From assembly GCF_025145645.1 (NCBI RefSeq), contig NZ_CP102252.1, positions 992,001 through 1,056,000 on the forward strand: a DNA stretch of 64,000 nt, read 5' to 3'. This document shows, piece after piece, positions 18,080 through 26,935 of the stretch (position 1 is the first letter of the stretch; the number at the start of each line of letters is the position of its first letter). Position numbers and translations under genes: made by a program. Origin of the DNA: Alistipes senegalensis JC50. GTDB lineage: Bacteria > Bacteroidota > Bacteroidia > Bacteroidales > Rikenellaceae. A model generated the notes under the pieces. It was not told where the DNA came from. It saw only the letters and a program-made list of their open reading frames with translations, and ran no database searches.

Positions 18080-20119
18080 ATGAAACGACTGATTCTGACC
18101 CTTCTGTCGACCGCCGCGGCGGTCACGCTCGCTGCACAGCCCGACTCGCTCGACTACCGCGGCGACTACTACTTCTCGAAACGCAGTCAGCAGGAGTCCC
18201 TCCCCGTGCGGCCGCACCACACGGTGATGCTCGGCAACAGCCTCACCGAGCGGGGCGCCTGGGCCGAATACTTCCCCGAAGCGCACGTGATTAACCGCGG
18301 CATAGGCGGGGACTGCGTTGCCGGCATGGCCGCGCGGCTGGACAGCATCGTGGCGGGACGGCCGCGGGCGATATTCCTCATGGCGGGCGTCAACGACCTG
18401 ATATTCTCGACCATCGCGCCCGAGGCGCTGCTCCGGCAGTACGAACGTCTGCTGGACCGCATCGCCGCCGAATCGCCTGCGACGCAGGTCTTTATCCAAA
18501 GTCCGCTGCCCCTCGACGAGGCGCGCAACGAACCATATTTCACGGGAAAGAACGCCCGCATCGAGGCTTTCGACCGCCTGCTGCGGCGGATGGCCGCCCG
18601 GCGCGGACTGAAATTCATCGACATCCGCAGCCGCATGCTCCGCGACGGAAAACTCCCCGCGGAGTATACCGTGGACGGCATCCACCTCACACCGGCGGGC
18701 TACGCCGTCTGGGTCGAGGCACTGCGCCCTTACGTCACGCCGGCCGGGGCGCGTATCGGCACGGTGACCTGCGCGGGCCGAGGTCTGGCGGGGGTTGTGG
18801 TGAGCGACGGCGACAACTGCGCCGCCACCGACTCGGCGGGCCGCTTCGTGCTTCCGGCGAACGACCGGGCGCGCTTCGTCTTCGTCTCGACCCCCGCGGG
18901 CTATGCGTCGCCCTCGGAGGAGGGGGTCGTGCGCCATTACCTTCCGGCGAAGTCCGACGGCAGTTCCCACGACTTCCGTCTCCGGCGCAAACCATCCGGC
19001 GAAACCCGCCACGGCTTCGTCGTCGTCGCCGATCCGCAGCTCTTCGCCCGCAAGGAGTTCCGCCTGCTGGAGCGTGCGGCGGAGGACATCCGCCAAACCG
19101 CTGCCGCCGCCGAGCGCTCCGGACGCCCGATGCACGGCATCTGCGCGGGCGACATCACCTCGGGCGACCACACGTTCTACACCTCCTACAACGAGGTTAT
19201 GTCGGCGACGGGAATCGAGTTCCGCAACGCGATGGGCAACCACGACATGAAGCTCTGGGGCCGCTCGCACGAAACGTCGGCCGCGGCGTTCGAAGCAATG
19301 TACGGCCCCGCGTACTACTCCTACAACGTGGGTGAGGTACACTACGCGGTGCTGAACGACAACTACTACATCGGCCGCGACTGGTACTACATCGGCTATC
19401 TCGAGGAGCGGCAGCTGGCGTGGCTCGAACGGGACCTGTCGTTCGTTCCCGCGGGAACGACGGTGGTCGTGGCGCTCCATATCCCGACCGCGTTCGCCGG
19501 AAAGGACGAAAAACCCTTCGACTATCCGCAGGCCGAGCGGTCGCTCTGCAACCACCGGGCCCTGCACCGGCTGCTGGAGCCCTATGACGCGCACGTCGTC
19601 TCGGGACACATGCACACGACGACGAACTGCCCCGTCCGCGAGGGGCTCTACGAACACAACGTCGCGGCCCTGAGCGGCGCGTGGTGGCAGGGCGCGATCT
19701 GCACCGACGGCACGCCGGCCGGCTACGCCGTCTTCGAGGTCGACGGCGGCGAGGTGACGTGGTACTACAAATCCGTCGGGCATCCGCGCTCCTTCCAGCT
19801 GAAAATCTACGATTCCAAGGACGACGAAGCCTTCGCCGGACGCGTCGTGGCCAACGTCTGGAACTGCGACCCCGCCTGGACGGTCGAAATGCACGCCGAC
19901 GGCGGCCGCCCCGTGCGGATGGAACGCACCACGGCGGTCGATCCCCAGGCACGGAGGCTCTACGCCGATGCGTCGAAGCTCGACCACAAATGGATCACGG
20001 TCACCCCCTCGGACCACTACTACGCGGCGCCGCTGCCCGCCGGAACGCGGCGCGTCGAGGTCACGGCCCGCGACCGCTTCGGAAACACGTACCGCGCTGA
20101 AAAAAGAATAAACCGATGA
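18080..20119 (+). CDS. SGNH esterase fused to a calcineurin-like phosphoesterase
   Basis: 679 residues with a signal peptide (about 1-19). Residues 20-220 are an SGNH/GDSL hydrolase: Ser54 in LGNSLTE, Gly/Asn blocks NRGIGGD and GVNDL (Asn105), and the D199-H202 dyad in VDGIHLTPAGY. A calcineurin-N-like sandwich follows (about 225-303), then a metallophosphoesterase core with ADPQ (317-320), AGDI, GNHD (386-389), LHIPT and GHMH (509-512), and a C-terminal beta domain. The second half is paralogous with the 12785-14260 protein and keeps the GHxH block that protein has altered. Both catalytic sets look intact, so it is a predicted two-activity enzyme removing an acyl group and a phosphate from a glycan. 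Confidence 0.88.
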   Translation: MKRLILTLLSTAAAVTLAAQPDSLDYRGDYYFSKRSQQESLPVRPHHTVMLGNSLTERGAWAEYFPEAHVINRGIGGDCVAGMAARLDSIVAGRPRAIFLMAGVNDLIFSTIAPEALLRQYERLLDRIAAESPATQVFIQSPLPLDEARNEPYFTGKNARIEAFDRLLRRMAARRGLKFIDIRSRMLRDGKLPAEYTVDGIHLTPAGYAVWVEALRPYVTPAGARIGTVTCAGRGLAGVVVSDGDNCAATDSAGRFVLPANDRARFVFVSTPAGYASPSEEGVVRHYLPAKSDGSSHDFRLRRKPSGETRHGFVVVADPQLFARKEFRLLERAAEDIRQTAAAAERSGRPMHGICAGDITSGDHTFYTSYNEVMSATGIEFRNAMGNHDMKLWGRSHETSAAAFEAMYGPAYYSYNVGEVHYAVLNDNYYIGRDWYYIGYLEERQLAWLERDLSFVPAGTTVVVALHIPTAFAGKDEKPFDYPQAERSLCNHRALHRLLEPYDAHVVSGHMHTTTNCPVREGLYEHNVAALSGAWWQGAICTDGTPAGYAVFEVDGGEVTWYYKSVGHPRSFQLKIYDSKDDEAFAGRVVANVWNCDPAWTVEMHADGGRPVRMERTTAVDPQARRLYADASKLDHKWITVTPSDHYYAAPLPAGTRRVEVTARDRFGNTYRAEKRINR

Positions 20120-21201
20120 AAAAACTGATTTTCTCCCTGCTGCTCTTCGCCTGCGGGGCCGCTTCGGGCCGCGGTAGGGGCCCGGTGTTCACCCCCGCCG
20201 ACTCGCCCGAAATCCGCTTCACGGGCCGCGCCGCAAAGGGCCCCGGCGGAGCGTTGTCGTTCGACTGGAGCGGCAGCCAATTCACGTTCCGATTCGAGGG
20301 CACGCGCTGCGCCATGCGGGCCGCGGACACGGGCCGCAACTACTACAACGTTTTCGTCGACGGCCGTCACACCGGCGTCGCCGCCACTTCCGGGGCCGAT
20401 ACGACCGTCGTGCTGGCCGAGGGGCTCGAACGCGGCCCGCATACCATACTGGTGCAGAAACGCACCGAGGGCGAGCAGGGCCGCACGACGCTCCGCGGCG
20501 TCGAAACCGACGGGGCGCTGCTCCCGCTCCCCGCACCCCGCACACGCCACATCGAATTCATCGGCGACTCGCACACCTGCGGCTACGGCACCGAGGGCAA
20601 ATCGGTCGAGGAGCCCTTTACGCCCGAGACCGAGAACTGCGATCTGGCGTGGGGATGCGTCATCGCCCGCTATTTCGACGCCGAATACACCCTCATCGCC
20701 CACTCGGGACAGGGCATCGTCCGCAACTGGGGCGACGAAAAGGAGGTCTCCGACTGCACCATGCGCGAACGCATGCTGCGCACCTTCGACATGGACCCGG
20801 CGTCGCGCTGGGATTTCCGCGGCTGCACGCCCGACATCGTCGTCATCAAGCTCGGCTCGAACGACTTCAGCACCGGTGTGACCCCTTCGGAGCAGGCCTT
20901 CAACGCCTCCTACGCGCAGGCGCTGGATCAGCTGCGCGCGGCCTACGGCGAGGTTCCCGTGCTGTGCGTAGCCCCGAGCGACAACACAGTGATCCTGCGC
21001 TATCTGGAGAATTTCCTCCGCGAGCGGCAGGACGCGCATCTCCACCTCACGGCCATGCTTCCCGGCATCACCGACTGGGATCGCGACATGGGCGCCAACT
21101 ACCACCCCAACCACCGGGGACACCGCAAGATGGCCATGGCCGTCATTCCCTACATCGCCACGATCACAGGGTGGGAAATGCCCGACCGGAATGTCGAATA
21201 A
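20116..21201 (+). CDS. CE2-like SGNH carbohydrate esterase
   Basis: 361 residues; ATG overlaps the previous stop. After a short signal (about 1-20) residues 30-135 form a jelly-roll module (IRFTGRA ... FRFEGTRCAMRAADTG ... NVFVDG) and residues 145-355 an SGNH hydrolase with Ser152 in IGDSHTCGYG, HSGQG, KLGSND and YHPNHRGH near the end. The jelly-roll plus SGNH order is that of carbohydrate esterase family 2 deacetylases. It would remove acetyl groups from a sugar polymer in the periplasm or at the surface. Last gene of the overlapping series; a 218-bp gap with a promoter follows. Confidence 0.85.
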   Translation: MKKLIFSLLLFACGAASGRGRGPVFTPADSPEIRFTGRAAKGPGGALSFDWSGSQFTFRFEGTRCAMRAADTGRNYYNVFVDGRHTGVAATSGADTTVVLAEGLERGPHTILVQKRTEGEQGRTTLRGVETDGALLPLPAPRTRHIEFIGDSHTCGYGTEGKSVEEPFTPETENCDLAWGCVIARYFDAEYTLIAHSGQGIVRNWGDEKEVSDCTMRERMLRTFDMDPASRWDFRGCTPDIVVIKLGSNDFSTGVTPSEQAFNASYAQALDQLRAAYGEVPVLCVAPSDNTVILRYLENFLRERQDAHLHLTAMLPGITDWDRDMGANYHPNHRGHRKMAMAVIPYIATITGWEMPDRNVE

Positions 21202-21282
21202 TTAGCCGCAAATAATTATCTTTGGTGTCGTAACGGCACTTTTATCGGTCGGAGGGTTTTGCCGAACCGCCGGGAATCCGGT

Positions 21283-21313
21283 TTTGCACCCTTCCGCCTT
21301 TTTCGTATCTTTG
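21283..21313 (+). promoter_or_regulatory. Bacteroidetes-type promoter upstream of the MFS gene
   Basis: TTTG at 21283-21286 and TATCTTTG at 21306-21313 are separated by 19 bp, matching the -33 TTTG / -7 TAnnTTTG consensus of the Bacteroidetes housekeeping sigma factor. The start codon is 107 bp downstream, leaving a long leader. A second TATCTTTG lies at 21217-21224 without a clear upstream element. Confidence 0.6.
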
Positions 21314-21419
21314 TATAAAATAAGCCGAAACCGGAGGGGGAGGGCCGCCGCAGGGTCGTTTTCAACCGCTCCCGCCTCCGTCCGTAATGTCCGTGCCTAA
21401 CTACTAAACGCAAAAACGC

Positions 21420-22733
21420 ATGAAACCCGAAACCGTCCGGCGCCGCTCGCCGCTATCCTGGGTTCCGACCGTCTACTTCGCCATGGGACTGCCGTTTATC
21501 CTCGTGAACATGGTCTCCACGCTGATGTTCCGCGGTCTGGGCATCGACGATGCGCGCATCGCGCTGTGGACCTCGCTCATCATCCTGCCGTGGTCGCTCA
21601 AACCGATCTGGAGCCCCCTGATGGAGATGTTCCGCACCAAGAAATTCTGGGTCGTGTCGACCCAGCTCATCTCCGGGCTGGGGCTGGCGCTGACGGCGCT
21701 GACGCTGCCCCTGCCCGACTTCTTTCCCTACGCCGTGGCGCTGATGGGCGTCATTGCCTTCAGCGGCGCCACGCACGACATCGCCACCGACGGGGTGTAT
21801 ATCACCGAACTCTCGAAGGACCAGCAGGCGCGGTTCATCGGCTGGCAGGGGGCGTTCTACAACATCGCCAAGGTGTTCGCCATGGGCGGGCTGGTCTATC
21901 TGGCCGGAGCGCTCAAGGAGCGGGTCGGGATCGTCGAGGCGTGGATGATCGTCATGGCGCTCTGCGGCGCGCTGCTCTTCCTGCTGGGAATCTACCACCT
22001 GCGGATGCTGCCTTCGGGCGGCGAAGCCACGGCCCATGCGGGGAGCGTCGGCGAGGCGCTGCGCGAGACGGGCGCCATCTTCCGCGGATTCTTCCGGAAA
22101 AGGTACATCGGCATCTACATCGCCTTCATCGTCTTCTACCGCTTCGCCGAGGGGCTGGTCATCAAGATCGTTCCGCTGTTTCTCAACGCCCCGCTCGACA
22201 ATCAGGGTCTCGGCCTGACCGAACAGCAGATCGGCCTCTACTACGGCACGTTCGGCGTGATCGCATTCGTCGTGGGTTCGATCCTGGGCGGCTACTTCAT
22301 CGCGTGGCTCAAACTGCGGCGGGCGCTGTTTCCGCTCATCACGATCTTCAACATCCCGTTCGTGGTCTACGCCCTGCTGGCCTGGTTCCAGCCCGCATCG
22401 CCCCTGCTGATCTGCGGCGGCATCGTCTTCGAATATTTCAGCTACGGATTCGGGTTCGTGGGCCTCACGCTCTTCATCATGCAGCAGGTGGCGCCCGGAC
22501 CGCACAAAATGGCCCACTACGCCTTCGGTTCGTCGCTGGCCAATCTGGGCGTGATGCTGCCGGGCATGGCGAGCGGCTGGCTCTGCGACCAGGTCGGCTA
22601 CCACCGCTTCTTCCTCTGGGCCCTCATGGCCACCATCCCCATATTCCTCATCGCCTGGCGCATCCCCTTCGCCCATCCGGACACGGAGGAGGGAGCGGCC
22701 CAGGCCGTGGAAAAGGAACTGACCGACGAATAA
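21420..22733 (+). CDS. AmpG-like major facilitator superfamily transporter
   Basis: 437 residues with about twelve hydrophobic segments and no signal peptide. The N-terminal pattern WVPTVYFAMGLPFILVNMVSTLMFRGLGI and the cytoplasmic loop FSGATHDIATDGVYITELSKDQQARFIGWQG match the AmpG/SLC33-like MFS group (muropeptide permeases and sugar carriers of Bacteroidetes PULs). It is probably an inner-membrane importer for the oligosaccharide freed by the periplasmic enzymes encoded upstream. It has its own promoter and is followed 23 bp later by a small esterase gene. The cargo is unknown. Confidence 0.85.
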   Translation: MKPETVRRRSPLSWVPTVYFAMGLPFILVNMVSTLMFRGLGIDDARIALWTSLIILPWSLKPIWSPLMEMFRTKKFWVVSTQLISGLGLALTALTLPLPDFFPYAVALMGVIAFSGATHDIATDGVYITELSKDQQARFIGWQGAFYNIAKVFAMGGLVYLAGALKERVGIVEAWMIVMALCGALLFLLGIYHLRMLPSGGEATAHAGSVGEALRETGAIFRGFFRKRYIGIYIAFIVFYRFAEGLVIKIVPLFLNAPLDNQGLGLTEQQIGLYYGTFGVIAFVVGSILGGYFIAWLKLRRALFPLITIFNIPFVVYALLAWFQPASPLLICGGIVFEYFSYGFGFVGLTLFIMQQVAPGPHKMAHYAFGSSLANLGVMLPGMASGWLCDQVGYHRFFLWALMATIPIFLIAWRIPFAHPDTEEGAAQAVEKELTDE

Positions 22734-22756
22734 ATCACCGATAAACACCGTTAGAC

Positions 22757-23437
22757 ATGCTGAAAAATCTTATCATCACCCTCGCCGCCGCCCTCACCGC
22801 CGCGACGGCCGCCGCACAGGCCCCGGCCGACTGGGCCAACTTCGGACGTTTCGAAAAGGAGAACGCCGCGCTGGCGGAGCATCCGAAAGTCGTTCTGATG
22901 GGCAACTCGATCACCGAAGGGTGGATCGCCAAGCGTCCCGACTTCTTCGCCGAAAACGGCTACGCGAGCCGCGCGATCAGCGGACAGACCACTTCGCAGA
23001 TGCTCGTGCGCTTCCGCGCCGACGTCGTGGAACTGCATCCGCAGGTCGCGGTGATCTGCGGCGGCACGAACGACCTGGCGCAAAACACGGGCTACATCTC
23101 GCTCGAGCACATTCTGGACAACATCCAGTCGATGGCCGAGCTGGCGCGCGCCAACGGCATCCGGCCCGTCCTCTGCTCGGTGCTCCCGGCCGGTGACTTC
23201 CCCTGGCGTCCGGGTTTGGAACCGGCGCAGAAGATCGTCCGGCTCAATGCGATGATCCGCGCCTACGCCGAACGGGAGGGCATCCCCTATGTGGATTACC
23301 ATACGCCGATGGCGGCCGCGGACGGTTCGATGATCGCCGAATACACCTACGACGGCGTGCATCCCACCGAAGCGGGGTATCGGGTGATGGAGCGGATTCT
23401 GCCGCCCGTCGTCGAACGGGCGCTCTCCGACAAGTGA
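22757..23437 (+). CDS. Secreted SGNH/GDSL-family esterase
   Basis: 226 residues with a signal peptide ending near AAAQA. The SGNH blocks are VVLMGNSITEGW (Ser51), SRAISGQTT, ICGGTNDLAQN and the D-x-H-like YDGVHPTEAGY close to the C-terminus, in the order and spacing of GDSL esterases of the platelet-activating-factor acetylhydrolase type often found with glycan-degrading genes. It should cleave acetyl or other acyl esters in the periplasm. It is the third SGNH domain within 5 kb. The gene ends 4 bp before a strong intrinsic terminator. Confidence 0.85.
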   Translation: MLKNLIITLAAALTAATAAAQAPADWANFGRFEKENAALAEHPKVVLMGNSITEGWIAKRPDFFAENGYASRAISGQTTSQMLVRFRADVVELHPQVAVICGGTNDLAQNTGYISLEHILDNIQSMAELARANGIRPVLCSVLPAGDFPWRPGLEPAQKIVRLNAMIRAYAEREGIPYVDYHTPMAAADGSMIAEYTYDGVHPTEAGYRVMERILPPVVERALSDK

Positions 23438-23440
23438 CAG

Positions 23441-23465
23441 AACGGGGCTTCGGCCCCGTTTTTTT
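23441..23465 (+). terminator. Rho-independent terminator
   Basis: A perfect stem AACGGGGC / GCCCCGTT closes on a TTCG tetraloop (23449-23452) and runs directly into seven or more T. It ends the MFS-esterase transcript. The converging DUF5009 gene stops only a few bases away. Confidence 0.9.
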
Positions 23466-23467
23466 GG

Positions 23468-24868
23468 TCAGGTGCGCCAGAAGATTTTGCTCCGCGTGAA
23501 GGCCGCCGTGAAGAGCATCATCAACAGGGTGACGATCACCCCGCGCCCGACTCCCATCACGCAGCCGCACTGACCCCACAGCCACGGGAGCGCCACGGCC
23601 CGGTCCGCGAAGACGAGCAGCGGCACGACGACGTAACCCGCCGCCGTGTAAGCGATCATGGGGTTCTGCCCGCAAAGGACGAGCAGACCGCCCCGCGAAC
23701 GGCCCTTTCGGAGCAGGACCGACGTGACCAGCAGCACGTGCGAAGCCATTCCGGCCGTGATGAAAAAGTAGCTCACCGTGGCGGGGTCCTTCTTCACGCC
23801 CTCTTCGAGCGATTCGAACGCAAGACCCAGCAGGAGCCAGAAAAATCCGGTCGTGAACAGTCGATAAAGCAGGGATTCGATCCCAGTGCGGGGCTTGCGC
23901 AGCAACATCCACGCCGCCGTGCCCAGCGCGAGCGTCAGCACCAGATTGAGCGTCAGCGTACGGGTGAAAAGCCCCCACATATTGACCGCAAGGAGCAGCG
24001 CTGTGAGCCCTGCGGCGGCGATCTGTCCGGAAAGCGCCGGACGCTCCTCCTGCTGCCCGCGCGCCAGCCAGCGGGCGAACAGATCGCCGGCCACGCTTCC
24101 CGGCAACACGATGCAGAGGTATTGCAGAAACTCCGTGCGGAAGAGCCACGGCACAGGCGAGAAGTTCCACACCGCCTCGTTCCACGACCCCGGAACCGCC
24201 GCGCCCAGCTTCAGGGCGGCAATCAGGGCGACGATGCCCATCCGCAGCCAGAGGTTGCGGCGCGTCAGCCACCAGATCAGCGAACCCGCGACGACCACGT
24301 CGGCGAGAATCAGGATGATGATGTCCGACCGCACGACGCTCACCCCGACGCCCAGCCACCGGTACACGCCCATAAGGACCGCGAGGACCGCAATGCCGCC
24401 GGCGTTGAGCCACCCGTTCTGCCGCGGGATGAAGCCGGGAATCCGCACGAACATCGCGAAAAAGGCGCCCCAGACCGTCATCGTCACAAGGGCGCTCACG
24501 ACGGGACGCTGCAACACGGCGTCGAGCGTCCACAGCCCCGTGTTGCCGAGCGCAACGGCGAAAAAGGCGAGCAGCAGGCCCCGTTTGAGGATCGAGACGA
24601 CGATCCGCCGGGGCGGGTCGCCGCGGTTCAGCCTGCGGCCCAGCGAGAGCGGAAAGGCCGCGCCCATCGAAAAGAGGAAAAAGGGGAAGACGAGGTCCAC
24701 CCACGTAATTCCCGCCACCGACGCATCGAAGACGAACGACGGCGGCGGCAGCTGCGCGTGGAACAGCCACGCCGGCAGGTCGGGATTCCAGGCGATGTAA
24801 CCCGAGAGGACCATCCCCACGATGGCAAGTCCCCGCAGGATGTCCACGGCATAGGCACGATTATTCAT
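23468..24868 (-). CDS. DUF5009 / heparan-alpha-glucosaminide N-acetyltransferase-like membrane protein
   Basis: 466 residues, mostly hydrophobic with about ten to twelve membrane segments. The N-terminus MNNRAYAVDILRGLAIVGMVLSGYI and the following ITWVDLVFPFFLFSMGAAFPLSLGRR are hallmarks of the DUF5009/HGSNAT-related acyltransferase group, which is thought to move an acetyl group across the membrane onto a sugar amine. It converges with the esterase operon and shares the same intergenic stop region. It may acetylate an envelope or imported amino sugar. The acceptor is unknown, and context does not prove a link to the neighbouring PUL. Confidence 0.8.
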   Translation of the reverse strand: MNNRAYAVDILRGLAIVGMVLSGYIAWNPDLPAWLFHAQLPPPSFVFDASVAGITWVDLVFPFFLFSMGAAFPLSLGRRLNRGDPPRRIVVSILKRGLLLAFFAVALGNTGLWTLDAVLQRPVVSALVTMTVWGAFFAMFVRIPGFIPRQNGWLNAGGIAVLAVLMGVYRWLGVGVSVVRSDIIILILADVVVAGSLIWWLTRRNLWLRMGIVALIAALKLGAAVPGSWNEAVWNFSPVPWLFRTEFLQYLCIVLPGSVAGDLFARWLARGQQEERPALSGQIAAAGLTALLLAVNMWGLFTRTLTLNLVLTLALGTAAWMLLRKPRTGIESLLYRLFTTGFFWLLLGLAFESLEEGVKKDPATVSYFFITAGMASHVLLVTSVLLRKGRSRGGLLVLCGQNPMIAYTAAGYVVVPLLVFADRAVALPWLWGQCGCVMGVGRGVIVTLLMMLFTAAFTRSKIFWRT

Positions 24869-25441
24869 TCAGGCAGTTTCAGTTTAATAATTTTAACTCC
24901 AAACGCCTGTAAAAATAAGAAAAATCAACACCAACACCCACAAAAGCAAAAACTTTTACACTGTTAGTCCCCCAAATAAGGGCATATCTGAAAATTACAC
25001 ACTATTTTCATTGCATGGAATTCCCGGCTAAGAGGGTTTATGTGTGTTTTCCGGCGAGCAAGTGCGGCCTGCACCGGGTTGTTTCCCGGGATGGATTGTC
25101 CGGCTGAAAGCCGGATATGGGAGTTCCGGCGAGCATGTTTTATGCATCGGAAAGAACGGGGCAAATGGATTGTACAGAAGTACTACCCATTCGTTTCCCG
25201 AGAGGAGAAAATGGGTGTAAATATTAAATATTCAGCGATTTAATCTTTGCACAGGGTTTCTTCTTCGAGGGATTCCAAGCATAATAAGGTAATTCCAGAC
25301 GAGGTTACGGTTTCCAGATCGTTACCTCGTCTGTTTTGCTGTATTTTGCATAAAATATTCGTTTGCAATTTCTTGCATCGCGCTTCATCTTGACAGACAA
25401 CTCTGAGGAAATTAGTTTTAACCCCCAAATTTCATCGGAGT
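24869..25441. other. 573-bp region without a gene, left flank of the mobile element
   Basis: No convincing ORF. It holds AT-rich leader DNA for the DUF5009 gene, a perfect 7-bp hairpin (TCCGGCT/AGCCGGA, 25099-25115), a 12-bp direct repeat TTCCGGCGAGCA near 25048 and 25125, and the larger hairpin annotated separately at 25297-25332. The left end of the integrated element should lie here, but no matching att repeat was recognised on the right. Confidence 0.5.
25297..25332. repeat. Inverted repeat upstream of the integrase
   Basis: AGACGAGGT at 25297 pairs with ACCTCGTCT ending at 25332 across an 18-nt interior, and is followed by GTTTTGC. It could be a terminator for an outside transcript, an integrase-binding site or part of the element's left end. 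It lies about 110 bp before the integrase start. Confidence 0.5.
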
Positions 25442-26713
25442 ATGCGCAGTACATTCAAGGTTCTGTTCTACCTCAAAAAGGACAAACACAAAGTTCAGCC
25501 GGTTGTTCCCGTCATGGGCCGTATTACCGTCAACGGTACGATCGCCCAGTTCAGCGCCAAACTCAGCGTTCCTCCCCATCTGTGGGAGGTGAAGGGCGGT
25601 CGCGCCAAAGGCAAAAGCCTCGAAGCCGACCGTATCAACCGCTATCTGGATAATATTCGTATCCAGATCGGAAAGCATTACCAGTCTATCTGCGACCGTG
25701 ACGGATATGTTTCCGCCGATAAGGTGAAGAACGCCTATCTGGGTTTCAGTAAAAGGTATAAACTGTTACTGGAGTTATGCGATGAATTCTGCAAAGAGTA
25801 CAAGAACCGTATAGATGTGGACCGTACTATCCATTCCTTATTCCGTTATCAAACGCTACGACGCGATTTGAGTCTTTTCATCTGTCAGGACTATAAAGTC
25901 AAGGATATACCCCTTGTGGAACTGGATCAGTCTTTTGCAGAGAAGTTTGCCGCCTATCTGAAACATGTCAAGGGCCTTGCCGACACGACGATCAGCGTTG
26001 AGATCAAATCACTGAAGCATATCGTCAAGAAAGCGTTTAACGACGGGCAAATGGAGAAGAATCCGTTTGCCTATTACTACTACTTTGCCGACCAGCCGGA
26101 AATTGAATATCTCACCGAAGAAGAAATCAATAAACTAATTATCGGCAAAGTCAAGCAGCAGCGTCAGGATCGGACACGGGATATGTTTCTGTTCTGTTGT
26201 TTTACGGGCCTGTCCTATGCCGATCTGGCCAAACTGAGTTATGAGGAGTTGAAACAGACTCCGGACGGAGCATGGTGGATTAACAGTATCCGTCAGAAGA
26301 CGAAAGTACCGTTTACGGTAAAACTACTTCCGGTTGCGAAAGCTATTCTTGAAAAGTACCGAATAGAGGAGAATAGGTATAATCCGCTGTTTCCCGAGAA
26401 TCCGGGAAAGGTCTTTCCGGTAGCTTCATTGAAATCCTCGGATGCCTGCCTGAAACATATCGCCAGACAATGCGGAATTACCAAGAATCTGAAATTCCAC
26501 ATGGCGAGACATACCTTTGCAACGACGGTCTCCTTGATAAACGGTATTCCACTGGAAACAGTATCAAAAATGTTGGGACACAAATATACGACCACGACTC
26601 AGATTTATGCCAAGGTGACAAACCAAATGATAGATAATGCGATAAGCCGAATAGAGGACCAAATTGGCGAACGGTTCCAATGTCCGACTCTGAAAGAAGA
26701 GAGCGACGGCTAA
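25442..26713 (+). CDS. Tyrosine recombinase (integrase) of a Bacteroidetes mobile element
   Basis: 423 residues: an N-terminal arm-binding domain (about 1-90), a SAM-like core-binding domain (about 105-205) and a catalytic domain (about 215-410). The active-site residues are H353 and R356 in HMARHTF, H380 in LGHKYTT and the nucleophile Y389 in QIYAKV. The first catalytic Arg is replaced by Ser258 in TGLSYADL, as I recall for IntDOT (Ser259), a trait of Bacteroides conjugative/mobilizable-element integrases. The gene and those following are less GC-rich than the flanking PULs, consistent with horizontal arrival. It probably integrated the element now seen as a remnant. Confidence 0.9.
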   Translation: MRSTFKVLFYLKKDKHKVQPVVPVMGRITVNGTIAQFSAKLSVPPHLWEVKGGRAKGKSLEADRINRYLDNIRIQIGKHYQSICDRDGYVSADKVKNAYLGFSKRYKLLLELCDEFCKEYKNRIDVDRTIHSLFRYQTLRRDLSLFICQDYKVKDIPLVELDQSFAEKFAAYLKHVKGLADTTISVEIKSLKHIVKKAFNDGQMEKNPFAYYYYFADQPEIEYLTEEEINKLIIGKVKQQRQDRTRDMFLFCCFTGLSYADLAKLSYEELKQTPDGAWWINSIRQKTKVPFTVKLLPVAKAILEKYRIEENRYNPLFPENPGKVFPVASLKSSDACLKHIARQCGITKNLKFHMARHTFATTVSLINGIPLETVSKMLGHKYTTTTQIYAKVTNQMIDNAISRIEDQIGERFQCPTLKEESDG

Positions 26714-26762
26714 TCCGAAAGACATCGACGATTACAAGTTTCCCGCCGAGAGGCAATTAAAC

Positions 26763-26832
26763 GCCGGAGATGGAAATACGCAAGACCTTGTGAATCGCCC
26801 GAGGGCGAGCCTTGCGTATTTCCATCCCCGGC
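26763..26832. repeat. Large imperfect hairpin, 23-bp arms
   Basis: Positions 26763-26785 and 26810-26832 are inverted copies that differ at only two of 23 positions; the interior holds a second small hairpin (CGCCC GAG GGCG). It lies between the converging integrase and DUF3408 genes, so bidirectional termination is the simplest role. A recombination or IS-derived origin is also possible because the arms are unusually long and conserved. Confidence 0.75.
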
Positions 26833-26935
26833 ATTTTGCTGGTCGTCGGAAAAGGCGGACTTTTGCGGCCCAGACGCCAGTCGTTTCGCTACGTCCATAT
26901 CAGAAACCCAAGTAATCGCTTATCGCATTATCTGT

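Noticed and set aside
16826..20017. Very long minus-strand open frame (over 1000 codons) opposite the FAD oxidoreductase and the fusion enzyme.
   Set aside because: It mirrors GC-rich genes on the plus strand, spans two real genes, and its translation is Arg/Val/Gly-rich without any domain pattern. It is an antisense shadow.
25048..25136. 12-bp direct repeat TTCCGGCGAGCA and small hairpin as a possible attachment site.
   Set aside because: No third copy was found on the right side of the element, so it cannot be tied to integration.
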